NCBI RefSeq assembly: GCF_041260155.1
Contig: NC_091947.1
Location: 32,497,528-32,561,527 of the forward strand
Length of the DNA: 64,000 nt
Reading direction: 5' to 3'
From: Ptychodera flava
Taxonomy: Eukaryota > Hemichordata > Enteropneusta > Ptychoderidae
Shown here in pieces: positions 35,101 to 47,400 of the stretch; positions within the stretch are counted from its first letter, which is position 1, and each line of letters starts with the position of its first letter. Position numbers and translations under genes: made by a program. Below the pieces are notes generated by a model, which was not told the origin of the DNA, searched no databases, and saw only the letters and a program-made list of their open reading frames with translations.

Positions 35101-38100
35101 CTGCATGTTGTGTCTTACTGTGACACTTTGACAACTTGACATGTTGTGTTTACTTTAGTGTGGACAACTATATGCCATGTGCACCAGAGAAGCCTTGACT
35201 AACTTCTTTTTTCTTCAAAATTTACTATTGTCCATATAGGAGGAAATGTCTTTAAGAAACCATCTTACAAAAATGGAGTATGCATTTCATACATATACGT
35301 CTTTTCAAGACAAAAAGTATGCCAAATTTTGAGCTTTTTCAGATGATTTTTGTACGTTTTAAACAAGTATGAACATAAAACGTAATCCACAATATGGTGA
35401 TTTTTATTGGTTATGTTTTTGATAGGAAGGTGTTAACACTGTTGGTTTTTTCCTCTGACAAACTTTACATACAAAGTTGCAATGTTTATTTACCCATTTT
35501 ACAGTAAATTATTGTATTTTACTCTAGAAATGTTTCGTGTATTTTTAGAATAAAATAATTTTACAGGAAATCAATGGTCTGTAATGTTATTTCAAGGCTT
35601 GAACATACCGTGAACGCCCAAAATTAAAGGTGTTCAACAGCGCGCATCATGTGTTCTAGCCTTTAACACACTTATCGTTGAACGGCGTCCATGCGTTCAA
35701 AAAGTGTTACAGCCCTTTGAACGCGTAAAAGCGTTCAATTTTTTGAACACATTTCCTGTGCAACGTGTGTTCAGGTATGGAACACCATGGTGTTCAATAT
35801 AATGTCTGATGAACACGTAGCGTTCAAAATCTGCACACGTGTGTTCAAAAATTGAACGTTGGTTGAACACGTAGTGTTAAATTTCTGAACGTCTGGAGGC
35901 GTTCAAAAAGTGTTACAAAAAGGCGTTTAATTGGTGTTCTATCCTTGAACACTTAACTTTACAGTGTAGATGCTACAAACGCAATCTTGATTCAATAACA
36001 ACTTTCTGGTATTTCACTCACCTCCTCAACCGACACAATGTCAGGAACGTGGCTTTTAGCGGTAACTATACGTACTGGGTCACAAATCTAGCCTTGCTAT
36101 GCCTTGATCTAAAGGGGAAACCAGAGTTCCTGACACGATACAAGGTACAAAGAGATAAAAATATGCCGGTAAGTTGAGTGCTTGGCAAATTTTTCAGCAG
36201 GGCTTGACTTGTTAGATAGTGAAAAACTGGAACTTAATTTTAAAATACACATTGAAGTTATTATGATTAGTATTGTACATCGGCGAATATTTTGGACAGC
36301 AATCCATCTATCAGATTTAGAATGCTAACTCTGAAAGCCCGTTTTTCTTAAGCTAGAATGCTTTTCGGGTAAAATATTTGGACTTTCAAAGTTGTCCAAT
36401 ACTTATGCTGCTTCAATTGTCTCACTTTGAAGTTAGTGTAGTGAATGATACCGCATGCATGAAAAACCCATTTTGGACGCATTGTTTTTTATGGGAAAAG
36501 TAAAACTTTCCTCATCGGGATAACGGCTGTTTTGAATTTCAGACCTTGCTGAATTTTTGGTAATTATTTTCTTTATAATGTGCATGTTGATCGCTGGGTT
36601 TTATTCTTTACTTTGAAAGTGAGTGAATTTGAGTCAGTTTACAGTTTCCAGTTTCTTCGAGACTTTTACTACCTTAAATGTCTCGCTAATATCGTCAGAC
36701 CGTTGATGTACATGTGTATTATATTCTAAATTCATAGAGAGGGCACAAAATTCAAACAAAAGGGCACTAGTAATTTGGACAGTATGGTGAATATTGTGAG
36801 GGCGGGAAACATATAACCTGTATTTAACACGGTGCGAAAACAAACCAAAAACAATAAGCTTTACAAAACCCTCTATGAGCATCGGCTTAAGTAGGATGTT
36901 TAAGGAAATCATATTCTTAGAATGAAAACACTTAACACAAGACCGACTTGTCTCAAGAGCTTATATGATGATGTTGATTCGCTCCATTGTTTTTTACGTT
37001 GATGATTTATTTTTCAGCTTGACACAAGCCTTCTGCCAAAAGTCTTGAAAACCTCATTTATCAATATGATGGTTGTTCTTCCGTTTATGGCGTACGGACA
37101 TTACATAGCATGCAAATGGCGTGGTATGAGCTGTGGCTATGACGTACCTTCCATTCCCAGAATCCTGTTCGATTTGATAGTAGCAGCCAATGTTGATGAA
37201 ATACTATTCTACTACTCACATCGGTTTGTGTAGTTTATTATGATTGTTCGTTTGTTTGTTTGATTGATTTTCCTTACTTGCCCAAGAACGTGTATCAAAA
37301 ACTTATGTAATCAAAGTTTTCACTTGAAAGTGATCCTCTCTTTCGTCGCGATAAAGTTCAAGTACCTCCATGGCACACAATAAATCTTCATGTTATCAAT
37401 TATATTTTCCAGACTGATCCATCATCCGTACCTTTATAAGACAATACACAAGAAGCACCATGAGTGGACGGCACCCTTTGGTCTCATGTGCATATACGCT
37501 CATCCAGTCGAATTTATCATTTCCAATGCGGGACCAATATTTGTCGGGCCTTTCCTGATGAAGTCACATCTGATGACGACGTGGATTTGGTTTCCTAGCA
37601 TTGATCGGAACCAGCATTCATCACTCGGGATATCACTTCCCTTTCATGCTGTCACCTGAATTTCATGATTTCCATCATTTGAAGTAAGCTACTTTCTTTG
37701 CCATGCAGGGATACATGAACACTGGAAATCCGACATACAGATAGGGCGACAAAACCGATCACGATTAAGGTTGGATGCAGCTCAAAATGACAGACTTAAA
37801 CTTTTGCTCAAACTTTCTCTAAGGAATCCTTCAACCATTGTCTTTCCAAATCAAGAATAAAAATCGGGGGTCATCGTGCAAATTTTGGTACTAACTAAAC
37901 AAATAATCCAAAATTTACGGATATTTAAAGTTCAAAATGGCCGCAATCCTTGTGTTAACTCTACGGAGAAAAATAAAATTTTCGAATTTCGAAAAACTAC
38001 GCCGGTGAAAAGTTTTTTTACACCAAGAGCTTTAAAATGAACCCCCACGAGTGGTTTATCTGAAAAAACAATGTAAAAGTTTGAGAGTCCGAATATCTGT

Positions 38101-38537
38101 CCCCGAGGCGCGCCTCGGGGACAGATATTCGGACTCTCAAACTTTTACGATGCTTGTTTTTAAGTATACTGCTTGTGGGAACTAATCTTGAACTCATGCA
38201 ATAACTCCAACGGAGGATTGCGGCTATTTTGAATTTCAAGTGTCAGTAAATATTGTTTCTCCAGTACAACATTTTGCACGGTGACCCCTGATTATTATTC
38301 TTGAATGGAATGGTATAAAGTTCCCATTCTAAAGGTTGGAGATAGCTGATACCACCGCAAAATTTCTTGAACATTTATTTCCTCTCCATCTACAGGTTTC
38401 ACTACAACTTCGGCTTTCTAGGATACCTTGACAGGCTGCATGGTACCGATAGCCTCTTTCGTAAGAGTAAGGCCTCGAGAAGACATAGGACACTCTGGGG
38501 TTTCACTCCGCTCTCTATCAGCATTCCAGATGAATAG
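32186..38537 (+). CDS. FAXDC2: FAXDC2-like fatty-acid/sterol hydroxylase gene, frame broken in two exons
   Basis: Exons: 32186-32303, 36045-36168, 37018-37223, 37413-37683, 38396-38537. The family are membrane di-iron hydroxylases of the sterol-desaturase type. Histidine boxes are visible: SHRLIHH across exons 3/4, HKKHHEW, IHHSGYH and HDFHH in exon 4. LHGTD and FTPLS near the end also match human FAXDC2. The nominal size is about 286 residues, with a shorter N-terminus than human. Two problems: exon 2 starts in the frame set by exon 1 (GTWLLAVT) but its second half (YWVTNLALLCLDLKGKP) is in another frame, a one-base loss or two-base gain within 36068-36072. Exon 4 likewise shifts by one extra base, or two lost, at about 37595, between TTWIWF and LALIGTS. 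All splice sites look intact. It is either a recent pseudogene, a defective allele or assembly indels. Confidence 0.85.
33352..33500. repeat. Foldback hairpin nested in the 3.4-kb transposon
   Basis: Arms 33352-33423 and 33436-33500 pair imperfectly. Matching blocks include TAGCTGTGA / TCACAGCTA, GGCGTATCGATCG / CGATCGATACGCC and TCAAGGGTCATCAC / GTGATAACCCTTGA. Confidence 0.8.
33950..34230. mobile_element. 281-bp MITE nested in the 3.4-kb transposon
   Basis: Inverted ends: TTTGGTAGCATGCTATGATC at the left, and TTTGGTAGCAGGCTATGATC read as the reverse complement of the right end. The pairing continues through AACTAAATGTT and an AGCTTTCA block to about 60 bp per arm. It has no coding capacity. 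Confidence 0.85.
37834..38317. repeat. About 480-bp foldback centred on a perfect 76-bp palindrome
   Basis: Bases 38073-38148 form a perfect palindrome with two 38-bp arms and no spacer, centred between 38110 and 38111 at GAGGCG|CGCCTC. Looser arms extend outward: TTCAAAATGGCCGCAATCC with GGATTGCGGCTATTTTGAA, and GGGGTCATCGTGCAAA with TTTGCACGGTGACCCC. It is located in the last FAXDC2-like intron. Confidence 0.9.
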
Positions 38538-39811
38538 AAAGATATGATCAAGATTTACAGCCTACCTTTAAAACAACTTGGATGTAGGCAGAAATGCTTC
38601 GGATATCTTGGTTTGCCTCAGACCGTACCAGTTTTATATCCTAGTACTTATAATATTAAAACAGTTGTATTTCTTCGTGAGATCTATCTGAAAGCAAGTT
38701 TGCTCATTTGCGCCTGATATAAACTGTTTCAGAGATATTCGGTAATTTACATATCGTGAACAATGGTAGAAAGACAGGGAAGGGCTCAATCAATAGTTTT
38801 ACAACGAAGCGTTTCTTGACCATCATACGGGCTGATTCAGAAGAGTCCACTAGTCGCTTGCCATTTGTCTATTACTTTGTTCGGCCACACCATGGTTTAC
38901 CTGTGGGCTTCGCGATCACCTAACAATCAACGCGACAGCCTTTTGAAGTCGATATAAAACACCTCACAAGAAGGGATAAACTGCAGCAAGTATAGAATAA
39001 AATTAACCACAAACCGACCAGCAGGGAATTAAACACTTGTCACGAGGAGGAATTCAAAAAAACACACGTTCGGCTACAACCCTTCGTCAGTACTGAGACA
39101 GAAAAGAACACTACATGAAGACATGAAAACGTAATAGTAACAAAAACAAAGATGCAACCAATCATGGTACTGATAAATCAATGACATTGAAATGAACATT
39201 GATGCCAGCTTTGCCTTGCTTGATAAGAATTGACTGTTCGACTCTCAGGCGAGTGGAATCAGTTCACTGGTAGGTATAAGGACCGTAATGTCAGTCTGTT
39301 GAAGTCTACTCCTTCAATTTATGGTGCTATCATATTGATAAGCCCACTGACTTGGGGAAAGTCTATGATTGGTTGTAGCATATATGTGTCACGGACTAAT
39401 TTTCAGTATGAGCGTACGTTCATTTCCTCACGTATCTACATTCAGCGGATAAAGGACATAGGACACTGACAGCATGATTTGATGGTTCATCGACATTGTT
39501 ATCAAATAAAGCCAGGTATACATTGGAGAAATCATGAAGAAGAAAAGTACATCAACAAATACATGTAGTACAGGAATGTTAGCAGAAATCTCCTACTGAT
39601 ATGCATGTAAAAATGTAAAAAGTCCGCATATGTAAGCTTCTTGGTAAATAATTCGTCACAATGAACATCGTCAGAAGTACTGAGTTATGAAGTACTAATA
39701 CGCCATGAAGTACCAATACGCTAGGTTTATGTTCCATTGCACCATAGACGTGGCCGCTTAAAGTTTCTTACTTTTTCTGTGTATGTCCGAAGTATAATAA
39801 AAACTAGGTTT
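38538..39811. other. FAXDC2 3' flank with a possible retroelement terminus
   Basis: The first AATAAA after the stop is near 38996. Around 39060-39100, CACGTTCGGCTACAACCC followed by TTCGTCAGTACTGAG resembles end sequences I associate with Penelope-like elements. No reading frame accompanies it, so the assignment is weak. The rest is unrecognised. Confidence 0.3.
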
Positions 39812-40610
39812 ATAACACGTCAGGAACGGTGGCGTCACGTACATCCGTCACATTACTAATATCGGTCCCTAGCTAACTTCTCATTTCAAAATACCATTAA
39901 AATGTAACATTGAAGTCGACGTTTGCTTTAATAAGTATCATGGTGTTCTTGACTTGAAAAATCAAGAAGTCATATTCTGTAATGTACAATTTTTTTCAAT
40001 TTTACATAATACAATTACAGCACACAGTGAAATAAAATTGCGTGTGCAACCAATACCTTAACACCATTGAAACTTACAATGAATCAATTGTACTATTATA
40101 TCATAGAATATAAGTATACATCCAATCGTCATTTTGTCAAAATATAGGGCAGAATATATGGTATAAAAATGTGGAATATAAATATGGAATATATATGGAA
40201 TATAATATGGAATATAAAAACATGGTAACTTTATGACACGTCCAAAACGATGATGTCATCAAAGGCCGTCACAGTATTAATACCGGGCAAATGTCACTTC
40301 TCATTTCAAAATACCATTAAAATGTAACATTAAAGTTTGCTGTAGTAAAGTAAAACGGTGTCGACTTGAAACATCAAGCAGTCAACTTTAAGTAAAATAG
40401 TACAAGTTTTACAATTTTACATAATGGCATTTAAGTAAAGCGAAATAAAATTGCGTGTAGCGCCAATACCTTCAGACAATTGCTGGTATCATTAAAAACA
40501 ATAAATCAATTGGACTATTGTGTCATGGAATATTTCTATACTTCCAATCGTCATTTTTGTCATTTATATCAAATATAGAGCAAAATAAAGATGTGCGGTA
40601 ACTCTGAAGG
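39812..40610. repeat. Tandem duplication of about 420 bp
   Basis: The block TCATTTCAAAATACCATTAA begins at 39881 and again at 40301, exactly 420 bp apart. Upstream (GACACGTC / ACACGTC, CCGTCACA.TATTAATA) and downstream (AATAAAATTGCGTGT, CCAATCGTCATTTTTGTCA) blocks repeat with nearly the same offset. Between the copies lies an AT-rich ATATGGAATAT repeat. It sits between the convergent FAXDC2-like and CLCA genes. Confidence 0.8.
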
Positions 40611-41428
40611 TAATTGCGAAGCTTAAAGGGGCAGTGACGCTCTTTTTACCTTTTATGACTGTCACTCAGTGTAAAAATGTTGAGGCATAACTTCAAAAAT
40701 GTCAAAAATTACTCTATTAACTGAATGCAACGAAATGGTTCGTGACCTCTGGACAAAATGAGCTATTCTTGTGACAAACACTACCACAATGTAAGTGAAA
40801 CATGTTATTCTCATCTGTATGAAAAGGCACCGTCGAATAAGATTTCATACCAAAAACTTTCATGATGTCTACACTCAAATTTATAACAGTCTTCAATCGA
40901 GCATGGTGAAACCTGTACACTGAACTTGAATTTACGGTAGAGATATCAAAATGTTTAACTGAGAGACCAGTAGGCCTACTTCAGCATGTTTCAAGTAGTC
41001 AAACAACACAACTTTTAATATCAGTCAATCAAAATGGCGTCGAAAAAAGAGCGTTTAGGCCCCTTTCAAGATACAACTACACCAAATCATACAACTAAAT
41101 ATTACGATAGATTCTCCATACTTATAATGTAAATTAAAATGTAAAAATAATTGTATTCGTAACCAGTAAACATTAGTAGTGTAAATGATATGGTATGAAT
41201 ATTATCGGAAGGAGTACCGTCCGTTCGTCACAAAAACATTACATACTATTAGATGAATTACATTTACAGTCCAATGCATTTGTACGAAGTCGATTCCTCC
41301 GACCGACAATTGTCAGAAAAATATACTTGGGCCTTGAGTATTGACAAATAAACAATCAAGCACACACGTGTCTAGAATGGTAACCATAGAAAGGATTCAC
41401 AGTTCTATATCAGAGTGGACCAGTCCCA
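40611..41428. other. 3' flank of the minus-strand CLCA gene
   Basis: No exon or repeat recognised; part of it is expected to be CLCA 3' UTR. Confidence 0.45.
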
Positions 41429-44400
41429 TTAGGGTACGACATTTCCCGCTGTTACCTTTGATTTAGTTTTGCATTTAACACAAATGATCAGAGCAGACAC
41501 TGCAATTATGACGAAGGCGACAAGGACGATGATCACAATTGCGACGACAGGCATACGTATGCCGGATTTGGGATCGAGAGACACCGTCACGATGTTCGAT
41601 TGCGGTGAAGTGTTACCATAGTCGTCGTTGGCAACCAAAGAAAACACGTATACAGTCGAATCTGGTGAGAAAGCAGACACGTGAATTTGTCACACACAGC
41701 TGTCAATGGCGCGCAAAAGGGATTTAGAGGCGATACCGAAGGATTCAAATTACTAAGCAACGGTTGCTAAGGGTAATTTCCAAAATTAATCAAAATGCAA
41801 AGTTTTCATGGTTTTATTTGCATCATAAATATTTACAGAACCATACTATTCCAAAGACGCAGGTTTGTCGCGCGAATGATCAGTGACGTCACACATATAC
41901 AAATTTTCACAGCTCTATTTTAAAACGTTTCAGCTCCTACAAATTTGCACCAACTTTTCCAAAATTTCCGAATGTAACACATGAGATAACTGTTTAGAGC
42001 CCCTAGCATGGATTAGGTTATCTGTTCAGGTAAAAACGATTTTTGAACAGAAAAATATCTACTGTGTCATTTCGTGAAATTTGAAGGGTTTTACGGCGAT
42101 ATCTCATAAACTGTCTGGAATTTTTAGAAACGCATGCTTATCTATATTCTCAACTATGACTTCAATAATCCTACCAAAACTCAGCTAAACTGGCTTACAA
42201 TTGAGAGAGTTGAAAGCTTTTGAGCATTTTCAAAATACAAGGAGTCGAAAATCCATAGAAAACAACGGAGAGGTAAGATTTTGCACGTGCAAAAGTGCGC
42301 GTTTGGAACGTTGCCAGCGATAGCAACCAACGCGCGCTTTGAATCCTTCGGTATCGCCTTAAATGGTCAGAGAGACACTCAGGCATACAGACAACTAGGC
42401 AGACAGCTGTATACCGATTATTAGAGTGATAGTAGTGAAAACAACACGGAATCGGGACAAACTGCAAGGACGAAAATAGCATTTGCGCGAAAAACAATGA
42501 AGAACATGAAAATGCTAAAAAATTCAATACTTCCATGGAGATATCATAACCTTAGATTTCTGTAAATTGACTGTTATAAAAATATTCTCGTACGGAGAAT
42601 TGAAGCTCTGCTTATCACTTCATACAATGTATGCGAATATTTTCCTCCACCTATTTTTACTATAGATTACAGTTTGACCGCATACAGATGAAGTCGATCA
42701 CTTCTCACCTGTGTTTGCCTTTATCTCGATGGTAAATTCTTCAGTCTGACCAGCCGGTTTTGGCGCCAAAAGATCACCTTCAATGACCATCTCGCGATCC
42801 ACCAGGTTGGTCTTATTAAACTCGCGCAGCATCGTTTTAAAGTCCTGGTGTACCCTGAATTCGTAACTGGTAGCTTTAATTAATAGTGCAGAGAAAAACA
42901 TCTTGCATTAAGTGACTGACATAGGTGTTCATTGAAGTAATATCGGTAGATACGTTGATAAAGGTGTTCATATTGAGATCGTGACTTCGTTAAAATGGCA
43001 TTGCCCACTACAAAGAATTAATTCCGCATTCCTGAGCTATTCTCTGTCTATTCCCTTTGCTGAAGGAGTACTCGGGATTGCAATCGATAAGCTCAGAACA
43101 AAGGTGTAAAGGGTATTTTCGGCACCGTCACTGCGGCCGGTACCTGAACAGTAATGCGATTAGTTCATCCACACAAATGCCGAAAAGTTGCCATATCTTA
43201 TTGGTAAGGACTCGTCTCTACGTCAGAGTGTATCTATTCAACTTACCATTTCCTTGATCCAGATCATCACCTGGTGCTGTAAACTGAAAAGTCACCTGAC
43301 CTTTGTCGGAATTCTTCCTGCGAACACTCAAATCGTCAATTCTTGCTGGCGGGTAGAAGTCTCTATACGCAGCATCTGTAACATCATAAAAGTCATACTT
43401 GTACTACCAATCTAATACATCATCGCGATGAATAATCCGAACCACTGTAGGCTATATACCTCATCAAGAATCACCTCTTTTGGTATCTACCTAGCAAGTT
43501 CTCGTCCCAGGCGCAATGTTTTTACCTATCTCTGATTCGTCGCGAGGTCGACGATGAACACCATTGAGCCATTCACCATGCAATTTACATTTCTTTTATT
43601 TTACACAAAAAGTTCGATATCTGCTGATGGTCACATCTTCTGTCTTATGACATCATGTGGCACATTTATCAGCCAATAAGCTTTTCGATATCGTATTTTA
43701 TGTACTTTGCTACGATACATTTCATCTAATAGACTAAGTATATACTACTTTAAAATGTGTCAAAGAGAGTTTTACATGTGCATTCAGTGCTATCACAGGT
43801 AAGGCTTCCCCCGGTCGCTATTCTTTGGAAAGACCCTGTTGAGACATCTTCCGGTGCCGTATCGTCTTCGTCACCGCTGTCAACGTTTGGGTCAATCGGT
43901 GATCCGAACCCAGTTACCTTGCTTGGACTCACCACGGTTGATTCCCGTCGTTTTCCACTTCGACCTACACAATGCACGAAACACAAGCAAACAAAAGCTT
44001 GGGCACATATCCGCATTCGCACACATGACAACATTATAGTCCCAGATCCTAATGTTGGTATTTAGCGTGCAAACAAAGGCGCTGACAACGAAATATAATC
44101 CGAGATACTGTCATAATTCAACAAACGGTAAACAGAGACGCCGATATTGACGAGCGATATGTACAACTTGCATGAGTTAATTTAATACGGAGCCATGGCT
44201 AGGTCCTGCCACTGTGACACAGAATATATCTTAATAAGAGAGCGATGAAGCTATCTACTTTTCGGTGTACAGCAGAATTATATGCATCAAGACAAAATCT
44301 GCACGCGTACGCGCCGGCCTGACGTCCGACTTGACAAGCTTCTTGTATCGGTATCGATAGCCCTTCATGACTACTGTGTCGAGCTCTCTGGGGTAAACAT

Positions 44401-47400
44401 CGTATTTCATACCCACCTTTGCGCTGTATCTTCCAGTTCCGTTGAAGTCCGTGAAGTACATGGAATAAATCCCATCTTCCTGGGTTACATCTGCACCTGC
44501 TCCGTTATCGCGAAGTGTATACGTCAAAGGACCACCTGCTGGTCTTTCTATAGTCGCTACAACCATGGCGCCGATAACAGGAGTAAAACCTAAATGATAG
44601 TAAATTTGACGCACTCTTCAGTCGTAAACATGTGCTCATCGGTGTCCGACTGTGTCCGTTTTTGGTGCCACTGACACGTTTCATTATAGAAATGGTAATA
44701 TTCAGACATTCGTTTAGCTAATAAATTATCATATCTCACAATTCAAATGACAATGTGTTCACACTACCAAAACCGACTACAGTCTTTGCTTTGATTGCAG
44801 AACTTCTATAGTACACATCAGAGTAAACCATAGATTGTAAGGTCCGTCGCTCCGTTAAGGTGGTTGGAAAGGCTATTTTTGCACCAATTCTTTTCTCAGA
44901 GTTAATGTCAAGTTTCAAGTGTTAGAATCAAGATATTTAGTTCAAATTTTCAGGATAACTCCCTTAGTTGATATTTCTCCAAAGACTATAAAAATTGTAT
45001 ATTTGCAGCCATGATTTTGAAATATGACACCAGTAAATATTAAAATTTAATTTTTCATATTTTTTTTACATATTTGAATTTAATAATAATTGGATAGTAT
45101 TAATATTACCAAATTAGTTATAAATATGTTGACACTATTTATTGTAAGATTTGTACGGCAGGATTTGTAAATAAAATTTGTTTTCATGATTTTACATGGG
45201 TTTATATATCAAAACATTATTAAAAATTCTTTCAAATTTCAAAATGTGATTTTTCAAAAAATACTTCAAATACAGGAAAATTGTGCCGTACAAATTTTAT
45301 CTGTAACCTTGTTAATAGGCTGTAAAAATTCCATGGCCATATCTCATACAATTATGTAGGAAAACTGTTATTCTGTCAAAAATGTTGAAAACAAGCCATA
45401 TTTGCACCCCTCTTTTGAAGTCATAGAGCAGTTTTTTTTTATTAATCTCACTTTTGACACCTCTTTGACACTCAAAGAATCTAAAATGCATTTACAATAG
45501 CAGTCACTCACTCTGAATGCCAGCACCACCTTGTCAAACTTTCCTGAAAAACAGCAAAAAATGACTTTCCCTTTTCAAACATTTTATTAACAGCTAGGGG
45601 ACCTCTACCATAGTTAATACACTAAGGACTCCCCAACTTCTTCTTATTAGGTCAGTTTTTCAGAAGTTTTAACAGGCTATAACTCTGCAATGCCTTTGTG
45701 CCCAAATGTCTAGTTTTTTTTATTCCACAGAGAATGTTGACTACTTTTACATTTTAATAGTTTTGTTGAAATTTATAACTGACGCTCTAGCCTTTCCAAC
45801 CACCTTAAGGTAGGGCTTTACCTGAAGGGTACAGCCCTGCCTCGTGCGACAGATCTTTCCAGTCTAAGTAAACCATGATCTACTCGGCAACGATGGAGTA
45901 TGATATCACAAAATTGTGTTCACGGTGCTTCTTTATATTTCTAGATTCACATTTCGTTTTGTATGCTTTTTATTCATGATAGATGAGTTTACCTCGAGTG
46001 ACGGCGGCGTTCAGGATGGCGGCCTTTGGCGGTGAGACATTCTGCGCACTCCATTCTGACACTGCCATGATTGGATATTGATCCGCCTCTCTACTTCTTG
46101 ATTGGACGGTAACCGTAACATCGCGTACGTACGAGCTGGGATTGTTTATGACCAATTTGTATTCGCCAACCTTGAAGATAGCAAAATTAATGACAGAGCA
46201 CTGGATAAGAGACTTCATTGTCAAATTGAATGAACAATCTTGCAAAAACGTTCACATTTATGTAAATCGCGGGAGCAAGAATGACCACTTTCCCATCTTT
46301 GGCTTGAATCTGTCCGAGCACTGTCGCTAATTCATTCTCTCCACACTGTTCAAGCGACACTAATCTGAGATTTACATCATGCAAATAAAACTTGTTCTCA
46401 TTTCTGTATCATTAAGAACTCCGCTATACACGCGACCCCCAAAAAACGGTACGTCGCAGTTTTCCGACTTGCAGTCGATGAAGAAAAATTAACATGTCTT
46501 CAGGAAATCGGGTTAGTCAGTCGGGAACTTTTGTCTTCTTTATTTCTAATGGTGTGCAACCCATCAAACAGCAAAACTGTAAGATTATGCGTAATTGTAA
46601 TTGTAAGATTATGCGTGATTTTTAAAAAAAGGCAAATCCTGCAGAGTCTGGCTTTTAGATATAATAGGTCGGGTTACCAGAAACACACTTTTTTTTATTT
46701 TTGGCCTTAGCATAGCTACGAAAAATGTACTATATTACTATTTTTACCTGTGCCAGGCCGGGTATTTGGATCGTCACTATTTTAAACAGACTGTCAAGTG
46801 TATACGCTGGACTATTTTTCGTTATGAAGCTCCCATCTGGCAATTCTAACGTCAGTTCTATGGCTGTGTCGTTGTAACCAATGTATTCAATGTAATCAAC
46901 AACAATCTTGGTTTTGTCGCCAATAGTGGAATCAATGTGAAATACCAAATTGTCGCTGGAGTATACTGTCAGACTATTGCTGTACAAAGTGATTGGTAAC
47001 GAGGATATTTCTGCGATGAGAAATGCCTTTAGTTAGCACATCGGAAAATACTACAAATTCCTTAGAGCCCGATGCTTCTCGGTGTTTTTATATATGATGT
47101 CTTTGATCAACGCCAACAGCAAAACTAACTTCAAACCAATACATTGTTGAAGTTGATACGCTTTCGAATTCCCAAAGGAACGTTCCCTAAAATGAACTGT
47201 TTTCAGGACGCACGAGACAGTCTTGCCTAACATCGACATAAGTCAACCTATTTGCATTGGTAAGAAAACGCAAATGTTCAAAATCTCCGAATTTTAATTT
47301 GAACGTGATGAACTTTGAGGAAAACAAACTTTACAATACTTCTCTGAAACAACAAAGTGAGCTTCCCACTCAAAAACGAAATAAACAACAATGCGGTGAC

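Larger units (their letters stand above)
32589..35966. mobile_element. 3.4-kb DNA transposon with CACTGTAAA ends and subterminal GTTCA arrays
   Basis: Ends are CACTGTAAA / TTTACAGTG, flanked by TA on both sides (32587-32588 and 35967-35968). About 140 bp inside the left end and about 345 bp inside the right end are crowded with GTGTTCAA/GCGTTCAA or their complements, roughly 8 copies at the left and 20 at the right. The interior has no long ORF. An exon-like stretch at 33758-33829 with TTTTTCAG acceptor and GT donor reads as KKLDLTENRRVVIEAGG, and a GTAAGT donor lies near 33208, so a small spliced transcript is possible. Two other elements (33352-33500 and 33950-34230) are nested in it. It occupies FAXDC2-like intron 1 and ends about 80 bp before exon 2. 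Confidence 0.7.

Noticed and set aside
35967-36044. Earlier start of FAXDC2 exon 2, since one frame stays open back to the transposon edge
   Set aside because: That frame does not match exon 1's phase or the spacing to the human protein; the acceptor at 36042-36044 gives GTWLLAV directly after FSV as expected.
43757-44065. 102- and 66-codon plus-strand ORFs
   Set aside because: They are antisense shadows of CLCA exon 13.
44255-44412. Extension of CLCA exon 12 to a stop (VGMKYDVYPREL...)
   Set aside because: The frame is open past the donor, but family alignment and phase require the donor at G|GTATGA and joining to exon 13; read-through would lose the C-terminal third of the protein.
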